A stretch of DNA of 64,000 nucleotides from Siniperca chuatsi (taxonomy: Eukaryota > Chordata > Actinopteri > Centrarchiformes > Sinipercidae), in NCBI RefSeq assembly GCF_020085105.1, contig NC_058043.1, forward strand, positions 10,603,167-10,667,166. The letters are read 5' to 3'. This document shows, one piece after another, positions 23,963 through 56,051 of this stretch. How positions within the stretch are numbered: the first letter of the stretch is position 1; each line of letters starts with the position of its first letter. The notes beneath the pieces were generated by a model. It saw nothing but the letters and a program-made list of their open reading frames with translations, was not told the origin of the DNA and made no database searches. A program made the translations under genes and the position numbers.

Positions 23963-24490
23963 CAGTGGTGGAAGAAGTATTCACATCTTTTATTTACTGT
24001 AAGTAAAAGTACCAATACAACAATGTAAAAATACTCCATTACAGGTAAATTTAAAAACCCTACTGAAGTAAAAGTACAGAAATACATACAGCAAAATGTA
24101 CTTTAAGTAAAAGTACTTGTTCTGCAGAAAAATTGCCCCTGTGACTGATATATTATTATATATTACAGTCAAGGGCGTCATTTCCACTGTTCCCCTCACT
24201 TTTCAAAATCCCATTTTTGTCTTACTTATACAGTTCAAGTTGAATTTGCTCACAGAAATAAGATTAATGAGCAGCAGCAAGTTGTGCATCGAGTGCCTTG
24301 CAGACATTTCTTGCCATGCGTTTTGTATCTCAGGAAGTTGTATGCAGCCTGAGAGGAAGACTGCAGGAACTACTAATAGTCTGAAAGAGTACCTTCACCC
24401 TCTCTGCATGGTTAGAGCAGAGATTAATTAATTAATTCTACTTAAAATCATTAAATGGCTTTAAGTATAAATATTTTCTTTTCCCCCACT
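23963..24490. repeat. Interspersed repeat of the AGTAAAAGTAC type, copy 1
   Basis: Begins CAGTGGTGGAAGAAGTATTC and contains several AAGTAAAAGTAC words, a pattern frequent in fish genomes. The right end near TTTTCCCCCACTG is approximate. Confidence 0.6.
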
Positions 24491-24525
24491 GCGTACACAT
24501 TAATACTGATACATCAATTTGTATG

Positions 24526-25052
24526 CACTGGTGGAAGTATTCAGATCATATACTTAAGTCAAACTTACAATACACTTTAAAAATATTCCATTACAAGTAA
24601 AAGTCCTGCATTTAAAATGTCACTTAAAGGGACACTTCACCCCTAAATCAAAAATACATATTTTTCCTCTTACCTGTAGTGTTATTTATCCATCTAGATT
24701 GTGTGAGTTGCTGAGTTTTGGAGATATTGGCCGTAGAGATGTCTGCATTTTTTTAATATAATGGAACTAAATAGTACTCGGCTCGTGGTGCTCAAAGCGA
24801 TGTCTCTTTCCAGAAATCATGACCCGGTTGCTCAAGATAATCCACAGACTTTGTTGTGAGCAGTTTCATATAGGAATTATTCTTTTTAACTGTTCCTTTA
24901 AGTAAAAGTACATCATTAGCAAGTATTATCAGCAAAATGTACTTAAAGTATCGAAAGTAAAAGTGCTTAGAATGCAGCAAAATGCCCCCCACACCCCCTT
25001 ACTGTACTTCAGTATAGTACTTGAGGAAATAGTTACTTTCTACAACTGCAGG
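24526..25052. repeat. AGTAAAAGTAC repeat, copy 2, split by a TTAA element
   Basis: Begins CACTGGTGGAAGTATTCAG and resumes after 24901 with AGTAAAAGTACATC. The element at 24624-24901 separates the two parts. Confidence 0.65.
24624..24901. mobile_element. TTAA-flanked MITE nested in another repeat
   Basis: Bounded by TTAAAGGGACACTTCACC and GTTCCTTTAA, with TTAA at each end. Host repeat sequence on both sides makes the boundaries convincing. A second copy lies at about 33545-33723. No coding content. Confidence 0.8.
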
Positions 25053-26816
25053 ACACAACAGATCCCAGAAAACACATAAAAACATAACAGATGGGCAGTA
25101 ACGTGCATCATCCTGTATGAGACAATCTTTTAAACATATTTGTTGCCATTGGGACTCATTTTGACAGAAGCATTCACCCTAAGAGCTATCTGTCATTTCT
25201 GGTGGCTTTTTAAATCAGGTCATGTTTCTGTTCTAAGGTTAAGATCACACAAATGATTGAAAAGGTTTTGCTGGAGCGATCTTCCACGGGACGATTCTTC
25301 CAGACTTCATCCCTTGCTGCCAGTTGTTCTGCCTCCAACCTTTCTGGCACGCTGCAAGTCCTTTTCAAACAGTTACGGCCCCAAAAGTCTTACAGGGACC
25401 TCTTGTAAGTAGAAAATTTGCATGAAATTTGGCTTATTTATGTGCCAAACAACTATGCTGTGCAGAGTATTTTGTTTCACTTGTGCAACTTTGAGAAGGA
25501 AAATAAATTAAGGGTATATATAAACATGCCAAATATGTAAAACCTGCCCATGAAGCAGGAGATGGATTGTTTTCTCTGTGTACTTTAACAACAGTGTAAA
25601 ACAATACTCATCACATTGCCAAAAGTAATCATGGCACACAGTTAACACCAAGAATAGAAATGTGTCAGGCTGATGCATAATTAAATGTTTTATACGTTTT
25701 ACAGCGTTGAAGCGCAGCCAGACATCAGGTTTATTTTACAGACCTGAATGAAGACCAGATTCACTGAAACAAGGTGGGGGCGAGGCAGATGGTTAAAGAT
25801 CAGTCAAAGCCTCTGGACAGAGGATAAAACAATCTGTGGCCTAGACAAGACATCCTGTACAAGGGTCAGAGACCAGTGTCTGATGTGGTTTCCTTGTGGT
25901 CAGTATGAATAATAAGAGCCAACAGTTCAGGATAGTGCAGGATAAAGTCAAGAAAAAGTGCAAGGTCTCTTGTAAGCAGTTTTCTAATGCACATTTTAGC
26001 TTTGACCATTGCATTGTCTTTCCTATGATTGGTAACATGTAAAATCTACGTGTTGTGATGTGGGACTACACTTTCTCCAATGACATAGAATACAATGTCA
26101 TAGAATAGCTGCTTTTCTTAACCCTGGTGTTCTGTTTGGGGTCCTGGAGGCCCCGGGCCCCTCATTAACAGCTCAAAAAACACACGTAACATTGTTTTTT
26201 TTTCAGCTCAATACTTCACGACTTTGCTTAAAAATGTAATTTTGAATGGATAATAGTTTCTGAAGTCCGCCATAGAAAATGGCACACAAAAGAAAAAAAG
26301 GTTTGGAGTTTGAGAGACTCCAGCTGTAAAACATGGTTATATACAATAGATTATCTCATTATTATCTATATCTTTTTATTTTATTTCAGTTATTAAGACT
26401 TTTGTAACAGTTTGTACTTTGTTCATAAGAGATCCAAAAGGCTTTTGATGTTTAATTAACCCCAAACATTTCTTGTCTGTGAATTCTCCTTTTTGGCAAA
26501 CAAGCAGAATTTGTTCATGCACAGCCATATAACATATGAAATATGAAATGTATCCTTATTTGATGTAATAATAATGCTTTATTGTTATTTCCGTGTGTCA
26601 CCTTCATCGCATGTGGCAAAGGGAGAGGTTACCACTTCATTACTTTTCTTTAAAGTGGATTTTAATATGGTCGGAAGAAAAGCAAAACATTTGAAGCAAA
26701 AAAAAAAGGTTGATTTTGCAAATAATAATTTTACACATACAGCAAAAAACAAAAGGGCAAAAGGAAGGAAAGAAAAGGGGGCAAAACAGTCTTAGAATTT
26801 GCACTGCAGTTTACAC

Positions 26817-26885
26817 TTTAATAATAATTCAACATTTTGGGAAATACACTTATTCACTCTAGTGCCAGACTATTTCTTGGTTCCG
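26817..26885. repeat. Fragment of the TTAA foldback family
   Basis: Contains TTCAACATTTTGGGAAATAC and CAGACTATTTCTTGG, both found in the elements at 54564-55136 and 57725-58350. Confidence 0.6.
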
Positions 26886-27555
26886 TTGCCGCCACTTTGA
26901 CCTCTTCTTCAGGAAAGCAGCAAACCTCAGGACCTCTTGACAACACTTTTGAAACATTCCTCTGTGATTTACCTTGGAAATGGATTATTTCCCAACAGAA
27001 TGAAAAAATGTAAATTTAATATTGGTTGGTTTCCACCATTGAGTTTGCAGCTGTGTCTTGCTGTGGCCAAGCCAAACAGCTGAGGAGCTACCGGGCCCAG
27101 GTGCGCACCGCGGGGTTCCTGACACAAACTCCGCTCTGCTGCCTCCAACCATGAGGTGCGGACAGAAACACTGTCAGGTTGTTACTGATACAATAACACT
27201 GGATGAATCACCAGGATTTTATTTTACTTTACACCACAACTGCAGAAGTAGAAATCCAAGGGGTAATTAATTTGCTTGCAGCCATATATTTTAACACTCT
27301 TATCCCACTGCAAATTGTGGTACTGCCAAATCAAGCAAGTGGTAGCAACTAACAAGGCAGCAAGGCTTTGGATGTCAGTGGCGGCAGGTCTGGCTGTGAT
27401 GAGAGCAGTAAGAGTAGAGATTAGTGTCTCAGCCAGTATCTTTCCTTTTGTGATGGTGCGTGTGCTGTCCTTACAATGTTTTACACTGGTAATTTGTCTG
27501 GCAAACACTCTCAGCTAATGTGATGAGGAAAAAAAATCTGCTTTGCTTTCACAAA

Positions 27556-28128
27556 CACTCACTGGCCACTTTATTAGGTACACCTGTACAATCAAATGCA
27601 ATCCAATACAACTGTTCTTGTTGTTAAAAGTCCACTTTCATTCTATAATGTTCAGTTTTGTTTTGTTTTTTGACACCATTGCAGAGGTGTTAATTAAATG
27701 TATTGTTTTAGCATTGAGGTTACAGTTATTGATAATGTGGTCCAGCACACCACCTTTAATGACCTCAATAATAAACACATAACTGAATTTACACATTTCC
27801 AACGATAAAAAACGAACATTATATACTTCATAAGTGTGGATTTTATGGCAGAGCTGTTGTATTGCTCTGCCATTGCTCTGCGCATGGCCGCCCACCATTG
27901 AGTCTGGTTCTGCTTGAGGTTTCTGCCTCTTAAAAGGACGTTTTTCCTTGCCCATGGTGGGATTTGCTGGGCCTCTGTAAATAATATTATAAAGAGTACG
28001 GTCTAGACCTGCTCTATAGGAAAAGTGCAATGAGATCTGTTATGAATTGACACTATATAAATAAATTGAATTGAAAAATTGAATTGTATTGAATTTCATT
28101 AGTTGTACATTATAAAGTAGCCACTGAG
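27556..28128. mobile_element. TA-type MITE interrupted by a retroposon tail
   Basis: The left end CACTCACTGGCCACTTTATT and right end AAAGTAGCCACTGAG (followed by TA) are imperfect inverted repeats, resembling those of the element at 10669. Unrelated retroposon-like sequence occupies 27890-28095. Confidence 0.7.
27890..28095 (+). repeat. Non-LTR retroposon 3' tail
   Basis: Contains TCTGGTTCTGCTTGAGGTTT, AAAGAGTACGGTCTAGACC and the tail CTATATAAATAAATTGAATT. This is a very common teleost retroposon end. Inserted within the MITE at 27556-28128. Confidence 0.75.
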
Positions 28129-28684
28129 TATACTAGACTTACAAGCAAGTACAGTATAACAGGATCAACCACCTTGACGTAATTCGGACCACCAGCTGAC
28201 AACACCAAAAGCAATTGGGAAGCCAAGAGCATCGCTGAATGTAGACCCAGTTTGTGTCTCTCATGTATTAACATTAGCGGTACTCTTGAATCACAGTGGT
28301 AACCATATTGTATGTTTCTCTAAAAGACAAATTAGACTAGATTGTCAGACTATCTCTAGTTTTTCTCTCTTGCTTTGGCGGCAGAAATGTTTCACTTGTA
28401 TTTCTAATTCATAATAGTGTGTTCATCCTTTGTCAACCTCTGCAGTAATAGTTGGCTGATGTGAGCTTCAGAAAAGATAGTATAGTAAGATATTAGACCT
28501 GTGCAAAGACAGACACACCACCAGATCGCACAATCATAGACCTAACTACATGTACAACACACCTTTCAATGCATGAATAAACCTGAACTGTAAGTAGGGC
28601 AGAACGATTCTGATCAAAATTAATCACAATTTTTTTCCCCACTCACAATTGAGATCTCGCTTTTCTCCCATGATTCTTAGGGAC

Positions 28685-28705
28685 ATTATATATATATATA
28701 TATAT

Positions 28706-28741
<36 letters not shown>
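28685..28741. repeat. (TA)n(CA)n compound microsatellite
   Basis: About ten TA units followed by about seventeen CA units. Confidence 0.95.
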
Positions 28742-28743
<2 letters not shown>

Positions 28744-30137
28744 TCACCTTGTAGAGCCTGTGTGCATAACAGGAAATGACTTCACACGGTTAGGTAGGGG
28801 CTTTATTCATTTAATTTATTAAGATGCTACATAGTCCAACCAGGTTGGGTTGTTTTTATACACCAGAGACTACTTGACTAGGAATATTAATTTTCTTCTC
28901 AGATAGACTTATTTATTTATTTATATACATACAAAACAGTTTGCCGACTGCTTACATTGATTATGGTGATGGTCAGAGACTCCAGAACAGGTCAGTGTAG
29001 TGTGTTTTACAACCAGGCCTGGATCAATTAGTATTTACATGTAATTATTATTGTTTGTTTAATCCTACTTGGAGTACCACATCAGTGGGGTTTACTGTAT
29101 CAGAGCAGGACAGTGGTAAAATCTTAATTACATAACAGTATATACTGGTACTTTGGAATATTTTCCTTAAGTAAAATATTCTAATACTCCAAACAGGATT
29201 CATTGAACAAGAAGAATTTTCTGCAAGTACTATGTGACCCAGGTCTGGTAACCCAAGATGGGACTGTAGCTCAGGTCAACTCTGCCCTCCCTCTAAGCAA
29301 CAAGTCATCCTCAACCCAGCAACTTTACAGAGATACAGTAGAAACACAAGCTCATGTTTATGTTAATCTCTTCCCCACCAGTCAGATCCATTGTCTTCCA
29401 CTTCACTTAACATGAAAAGACAGTGGCATTTCATAATTTTTCTTTCAGATTAACAAAGGGGAATACACTCCTGTTTACTCATCTTATGTGGATACAGTGG
29501 GATAAAAATATGACTGACTGCTCTTTTCTCTTTTTCTGTCAAATATTTCAAAGTAGAATGACACTCTCCATTGCTTTTTTCCTCATGCAAATTTAGAGAT
29601 GAAACAATTTGAGTTTTTTGTTTGTTTATTTCTGACAAAAAAAAATAACCATCGGCTATGGAACAGTACAATGCCATCATGTGGTCCCCTCAAGGCTATA
29701 AGCTTTCCCCCCCTCTTGCTTGAGAGGAAAAAAAAAACGTTGTATGCTGCAGGAAGATCAAAGGAGAGACACTCTTAATCTTTGTGCATTTAAAATGAAC
29801 ACGACTTCAAATGCAGTGAGGATATAACATTAATAAGCAACAGATAAATGATGAAATGCAAACACCGCAAACTGAACACAGGCCTGCAGTGGAGTGAAAA
29901 AAAGAAAACAGCAAACTCACCAGCAGTGGAGAGCTGGAGCAGGCAGCTTAAAACACTCAGTTGATCTCTGACATACATTTGCCCCGAACAAAACAGAATG
30001 TCAACAAATGTATGGCTCAGTAGGAAAATATGAGAAAACTGGAAAAGACCATGGTCCCTTTATTAGGACATTGTAACAGGACCTTGGTGTTGTTGATGTT
30101 GCCAAGGAAACACATAACCATTCGCTTCTACATACAC

Positions 30138-30140
<3 letters not shown>

Positions 30141-30185
<45 letters not shown>
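30141..30185. repeat. (TA)n microsatellite
   Basis: Forty-five bases of uninterrupted TA alternation, probably within or near the vapb 3' UTR. Confidence 0.95.
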
Positions 30186-30191
<6 letters not shown>

Positions 30192-31329
30192 ATGTTATAT
30201 GTATATTAAAGCACTGTATATGCACCTCCATCTTGGCCTGAGAATAACTTGCCCAAACAGGTCACAAGGCAAGGCTTTCATCTGGAGAACATTTACAGAA
30301 ATGATCTAATCCTACAAATCTGGAGCTCATTTCTGGTAGCTGCAATACTCTTAAATGCTTCAACCCTTAAAACAAAAAATTACTTAAAATCATAAAAATG
30401 CAACGGAACACAAGAGGAAGAAAAAGAAAATCAGAAAATGTAGTTGTGCAAACCTACAGCCAAATGACATATTATTACCACCATTATAAAAGCAATTAAA
30501 TTAGATTCAAAAGTCCAGATGCAACACTCTGTGTGAATGCATGCAATCAAACATCCCCCACTGACAACTGGGGATGTGGTGAGCACTGAGTGACAGGTGA
30601 CGGGATTAAGGTAGAGTGAAAATAAAAAGGACAAGAGGAAAGAAAATACCTATGGTATAGTGTTTCATACACTGATCAAGGTTGCTCAACAATCAAAGAC
30701 AAGCCGATATGACAAAGCCTCTGATTGGAGGAGTCAGTTTGATAGCCCTGTGTGTAACCCCGACTGTGTGGATCATCTCTCTGGTAAATCCCCTCCTTAA
30801 AGGGGGTTTAGCTGTAAGGAACACCTGGATATACTGTACAGTTTGGGGGGTTACATATACATATACATAGGCTCTGGCCTCCGTCATTTAGAAAAAGAAA
30901 CAACAATACACTAAAAGGACATTCACACAATTGCAAACTGACTCAATCGCACCAACACTACTGCGTCGGTGTTAGAAAAACCATTGGTCTGAATCACTAG
31001 CATTAAATCACGTTTCCATTCCCCCCCGCCCACAGAACCAGTCATCTGTATACAGGAAACTTTGGGAAGAGGGCCAGAATGATTATGTGATGATTACGTA
31101 GAGGCAAGACCTGTAACAGTAGGTTTGTTCATAAGATGATGAATCATCGTTTCTTCTTTTTTTCCCCTCATACATTACTTTTGAATTTTTTTTACATAAA
31201 TAAGACTGAATCAAAACTAGTACCACCCCCCCACCCAGCGGATATGGCATTTCTGATCCAAAATCCCAGATCCCGTGTTTGTTTTCATCCCCTGAAAGCA
31301 TGCTGCGGCCGACCGAACTGCGCTGCCAT

Positions 31330-50756
<19,427 letters not shown>

Positions 50757-51060
50757 ATCCCAACAGCTGGAGCGGGGTTATCGCACTGCAACCAGTTCCT
50801 GTCTGTTACCCCCGTGTTAGGATGTTGTTGAGTGTTGCAACGTCAACAGAGTTATTTTATCAATGAATTAGCTGTGGATATCCTGTCCCCCCGGTCACTA
50901 GTGCTACTGGAGCTACTAACGGCTGTTGTGATGCAGCAGGAAGGGACTGAGAGACAGCCCGGTGACGTCACTGCCTCTGCATAGCCAGCCAGCCTGCGGG
51001 GAGGGTGACAGGGTGATGATGGGTGATGCCAGGGTCCACCCAGGGGTGGTGGGACCACCA
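50757..51060 (-). promoter_or_regulatory. vapb: vapb 5' UTR and promoter region
   Basis: The DNA on either side of the first exon (about 50600-51060) is GC-rich with no TATA box, as expected for a housekeeping gene. It contains a perfect palindromic CRE. Where the transcript starts cannot be told from sequence alone. Confidence 0.55.
50963..50970. promoter_or_regulatory. Palindromic CRE (TGACGTCA)
   Basis: A perfect CREB/ATF consensus site about 210 bases upstream of the vapb start codon, inside the GC-rich promoter region. Confidence 0.6.
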
Positions 51061-52063
51061 CCTCAGTTTTTAGGAAACCTAAGCCAAGTGAAAGGACATG
51101 GCTAAAACATACAGGTTTTCATTTCACCCCTCAGAGTTCAGCATATAAGTTTACCAGTTACTGTAGCAGTCCTTCTGCTTTAATGTAAATAATCATGAAG
51201 GGTGCAAACTTGCATACTCTTGACTTGATCTCTAAAGTAATATTATTCTGGTGGATCTTTAATATGGATTGCACGTTCTTTACTCATGATGAGTTTTTAT
51301 TACACTACAACATCCCTGTAACACCTGGGGAATGTGCAAAGGTTTTTGGTGCAATCCCTTCTGGTAGGTTATTTAGGCAATACAACTAAGGCTTACTCAT
51401 TAGTTGTTGCCCTCTCTTACTCCAGCACACTGTTTTTTAATTAATCCAAAGGCTCTGAAATTATTAAGACTTGTTTTTTGGTGCATTATGAATTCTCTCA
51501 CCGTGAAAATGTTTAATTATTATAACAGAACAAACACAGGTGTAAGTAGTAACCTGTAATGATGGCTCCGTTCCAATTAAGTGGATCAATGAGCCAGTAT
51601 GCACAATGAGAGCACCCTGGCACACCTTAGCATCTAACGGGAATATGCAGCCATGATTAATGTTTTTAGTTACACCTGTGTTTGACAGACTAAAATTATG
51701 GCAACAGCATAAAGTAAGACATTGTGAAACACTCATGTTTTCCTGGATAGAAAGCAGCTCAACAGCTAAATTAGGAAATTGGAACTATACCAGTGTCAGT
51801 GTACCTTTAATTAATTTAATAAATTAATTTATTTTTCACCTGTCAAGTTAGCTTTCATTCTTTTCTCCTCATTTACACAAGCCCCCATGCTATTCTCACA
51901 CTGCCATGTAATGTTTAATTATCATATTGATACCTCAAAGAAAGATGTGCTCTGTTGCACAATTAAACACTGGATAATTTAAATGTAAACTTATTGGGGT
52001 TTAGTAGGGGATGGGGAGATTGTCAAATAAGTGTTCTGCCCTCCCAGCACGATTCAAAGTGCA

Positions 52064-52208
52064 GTGAAATGCCCTCTGCCAGTAAAACACACATCTCAAG
52101 TGTCATACGTACATATATATATATATACATATATGTATATATATATACACATATAGTATGCATATATGACACTTGAGATGTGTGTTTTACTGGCAGAGGG
52201 CACTTCAC
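52064..52208. repeat. 145-bp near-perfect palindrome
   Basis: Arms 52064-52106 and 52166-52208 are 43 bases each and match at 42 positions (one difference: A in GTGAAATG against G in the right arm's complement). The 59-base spacer is itself mostly alternating AT and partly self-complementary. No TTAA or TA termini were evident. Confidence 0.9.
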
Positions 52209-52265
52209 TCAATGTGTATGTTGTATGTATATATACATACATGTGTATACCCAATCATTCACTCT

Positions 52266-52267
52266 CA

Positions 52268-52340
<73 letters not shown>
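52266..52340. repeat. (CT)n(CA)n compound microsatellite
   Basis: About ten CT units then about twenty-eight CA units. Frames here give His/Thr or Val/Cys runs and are not coding. Confidence 0.95.
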
Positions 52341-52342
<2 letters not shown>

Positions 52343-54563
52343 GGAAAATATATTTTGTCAATCTTTTATTAGTAAACAAATTGACAATTCCCTTTTTACA
52401 CATTTGGAAATACACTGCAAACAAGTGTTTTCAGGCATTTTGTTACAATCAATATGAAACATAGTAAAAAGCTAAATATGGTAACTACAATGCTGATGGA
52501 ATTACTGCAAATGGTGTACAGGTCTATTGTGGTGACACAACTGGCTTACAATAGAATATAGTCATTGATTTGTGTGCAATTTGATGGTATATATCTACAC
52601 TGAAAAATATACATAATATGGATTAATCATATTCCCAGGGCCAGCCCAAGACTATTGGTATTTTTCAATGCAAAAACCGGCATACAATTTCTTTCCATGC
52701 CTAAATAAGGGAAAAACATGTAATTATCAAACTTCAAATATTTTTAAGCATGTATGTGATTAGCACTTCATTATATCACATTGACAATAAAAAAATTGTT
52801 AATTATGTGTAGTAAAATGGCTTTGACATTATTTGGCACCATGTTCTTCATAGCAATAAGAACTGAGCAAACAGTCAAAACCTAAAATAACATCAAGGGA
52901 CATCTGAAACCTTTACGAGAATGTTTCATCTAGTGATATCACAGACATAATAACAGACTGCAGACAGAGTGTTAGTTAGTAATAAGGGCCAGTTAATACA
53001 AATAGTCAGTCAAAGTGCAGCTTTCAAAGTACCCGAGTGCTTCCCTTTTTGATATAATTGCTGAAGCTATATTAAATACTAGCTAAAATTATCATTACAG
53101 TATGATGTAGTGCAGGGTAAATTATCAATGACAACAACGAATGCCACAAGAGATTTGGTTATTGATCAACTATGTATGAGCAAAACTGTCATCAAATCAG
53201 CATAAACTGAGGTCAATATAAACTTGTCATTATCATCCGTTTGAGACTGTGGGGAATGAAATCACATTTTTGCAAGAGTGTGTGTGCTCGACTGTGTGAA
53301 TGAATAATTCTGTAACTTATTTCTTGGATTAGGTCACATTTTACCTTTCTCATAGTAACAACAATTGCACTCCATAGGCATATGCCTATGCCTATATGCA
53401 TCAGTAACAAATACATTTAAAATGCTTAAAGGCAAATAAAGTGGCTTGCGCTGACAGAAAAGCACAAAATCCAAATTTATAAATGTGGAAATGCAGTCTA
53501 ATTGAGCCCACATCTGTATTTTTTGGCAACTTTGCAAAGAGGTGTTGGGACTAAAAGGGCTCAAAAGATACAGACAAGCATGACATTACACAGAATTAAT
53601 AAGTCTGTGGGGGCTCATGAGTCAACTGCTACTGAAGTTCAATTAGGCCAATACAAGAGGTAAATGAAACAATTGTAACATAGCAAGGATCACAGAGTAG
53701 TAATGATTTTCATGAATGTAAGAGGGGATGATAGAGCTCTATGAAAGCTGTGGTACTGTGTATTTGAAACAAAGTGAAAGCTGGACCTACGATAAGTGCC
53801 TGGAATTTGGAGGAATGAGGCAAAAGAAGTTGGAAGAAAGGAAAATCAGACCTTGGAACAGAATGGAGACTAAGGTTCATTAAGGGGTCAGCATGTCGAC
53901 ACAGTGCCACGTCTAATTCTTCACCTATAAACATTCTGCTGAGGGGAAATTTAAGCTCAAAAATCGGAGTTTCCTCTGAACGATATCTAGTTTCCAGATC
54001 TCACTGTTTTCATCGCAGGCCAGGTAGTAAAACAACATTGCATGTGCGAGCCACTGCTGATTATGTGAAAAAAAAGGAAAGATGAAAATTGTTTATGGGA
54101 CACTTAAAGAATTTGGCAAGACCTCACAAATATCAGCCTCCCCTGTAAAACTGTTGTAAAGTAGCAGCAAAGGAATGAGGACTGACGGGCTCACCAGTGA
54201 ACAGTTAAAATAAGATTAGAGAAAAATAAAGCTAAAGGAATATTGTGAGACAATATTACACAGTATAGTACAGTATACTGTGTGCACTATGGGGAACTTC
54301 ATATGCATGATTAATTTAATACCTTCAGTAATTACAAGTGGAAGTGTGGAGCACATGTGAGCAACTGGAACTGTTATCATATAATAAAAAACTTGAAGAC
54401 TGCAACAGAATAAGCATTTTCAGCCCTGATTAAAGCACCATCACTGGGAGATGTGGATGGTGCAGTTGTTCTCATCACACAGATGAGATTTTCATCATTC
54501 TCAGGGGCAAGTGATGATCAAAATATCCTTACAAGCCAAAGAGAGAAAAACAACAGTTCAAAA

Positions 54564-55136
54564 TTAAAGGAATAGTTAGTTTTGGGAAATACCATCCTCA
54601 TATCTGTCCATTAAATATAAGGCAACAGCCAGCAGCCGGTTAGCTTAGCACAAAGACTGTCAACAGGGGTAAACACCTGGCACTGTCTCATTTATTTAAT
54701 CTGTGCAAATAAACCAAAGTTTAAAAACAACAATTTGCCATTCTACAAGGGGTTTGTGTGACGGACTATTTCTTGGCCAGAACCAGTAACTTCCTGGTGT
54801 CTCTGCTGGTTGCGTGGTAGCTGCTCAGAGCCAAGAAATAGTTTATACACTTCGGTTTATGTACGGAATAAATGAGATATGTTGTGTTAATTAGTGAGCT
54901 TTAGAGGTACTGGTAGGCGGATTTTGTTACCTTTAGACAGAGCCAGGCTAATTGTTTCCCCCCGTTTCTATTCTTTATGCTAAGCACGTTAAACGGTTGC
55001 TGGCTCCAGCTTAATATTTACCATAAATATTGGTAAATATATTGATGATATTTGGTATTGATATTCTCATCTCACCCTAGGCATGATCACAAATAAGCAT
55101 ATTTCACAAAATGTCAAACTTTCAAAATGTCTTTAA
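54564..55136. mobile_element. TTAA foldback element
   Basis: Begins TTAAAGGAATAGTTAG and ends with inverted sequence and TTAA. Carries the family words CCGGTTAGCTTAGCACAAAG and CTTTATGCTAAGC in opposite orientations at its two ends. Confidence 0.75.
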
Positions 55137-55655
55137 TGTAAAGGAAGTAGGCTCCCACATACCTTTCATTTCTGCATTTTTAACCGTGTGATTGCAATTT
55201 ACATCAAAACACCCACTTGGTATTTTGCCTTGAAAAACATCTTGATGAAAACAGCAATCACACAATAAAACTTAAATTCTGTGTGCACAATCCTTCTTGC
55301 TTGACTGCGAATCACCAACATCTCTCTAAATATCCTTCCAGAAAGATGAGGGATTGGTACTGTTGACTACCATAACCTCTTTCATCAAAATCTATGATCT
55401 TTTAATCTTTTGATAAATTAGTGATTACACACATTAACTGTATAGATGGATCCTTCACAAAGTTGAGGCAATAACTTACGTACTATCAAAATAATTTGGT
55501 GAAATTGAACCATTTTCAGTCCATATTTGGTTGAAAGTAGATTTATACAAATTTACAAGAAAAAATGACTTCTGAATCTATGAATCTATAGCTGTAAAGT
55601 TTCTCCGATCAACCTAGGGCTATAATACACTAAACAGTGGTTGATGTCCATAACA

Positions 55656-55658
<3 letters not shown>

Positions 55659-55717
<59 letters not shown>
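55659..55717. repeat. (TA)n microsatellite
   Basis: Fifty-nine bases of uninterrupted TA alternation, about 240 bases beyond the rab22a stop, in its probable 3' UTR. Confidence 0.95.
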
Positions 55718-55719
<2 letters not shown>

Positions 55720-55953
55720 GGTCTGTCACTTACACATCAACGCAATTTTCAGACGATATGTGATGATTTGTTGTTGTTGAGTGCTGCAAAAATGCATTTG
55801 CTACAGCCATCAGTTTGGCAATGCTGCACCCCGGAATCAGTGATAGCAGGGTGTTTGAGGGTGTGTGTTGGCTGTAAGCTGAAGCAGGCCAGGGGAGACA
55901 GAGGGTAAGCAAAGGTCAGGTCACAGGTCATGTGGGCACAATCACCGGCATCA

Positions 55954-56051
55954 TCAGCAGCACGTCCTGCGAGACTCTGAGGCCTGTCGTCCCAGTTTGA
56001 AACCTTTTCCTGAAGGTCCTCCTGCTGCGTCTGCAACGGGGATGCGCTTAC
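55954..56051 (-). CDS. rab22a: rab22a coding exon 7 (C-terminal tail)
   Basis: Encodes KRIPVADAAGGPSGKGFKL and a tail ending RRTCC, then TGA. It is read from the acceptor TCAAAG|GT, whose upstream tract is GT-rich rather than pyrimidine-rich. Frame and homology fix this boundary. Confidence 0.92.

Larger units (their letters stand above)
18896..31329. other. Interval between apcdd1l and the vapb coding end
   Basis: Apart from the repeats listed individually, no exon was recognised. The part nearest 31330 must include the vapb 3' UTR. A short GC-rich patch at 27080-27170 has no identity I can assign. Confidence 0.6.
51061..55953. other. Interval between vapb promoter and rab22a stop
   Basis: No exon recognised. 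It should include the rab22a 3' UTR, whose end is not clear; a minus-strand poly(A)-like signal lies near 52365. It also contains the palindrome at 52064, microsatellites and one TTAA foldback element. Confidence 0.6.

Noticed and set aside
27058..27270. GC-rich open frame of 70 codons
   Set aside because: Short, no domain, no convincing splice sites. Left as an unexplained GC-rich patch rather than called a gene.
52166..52464. Open frames with long His/Thr runs
   Set aside because: Generated by the (CT)n(CA)n microsatellite, so not coding.
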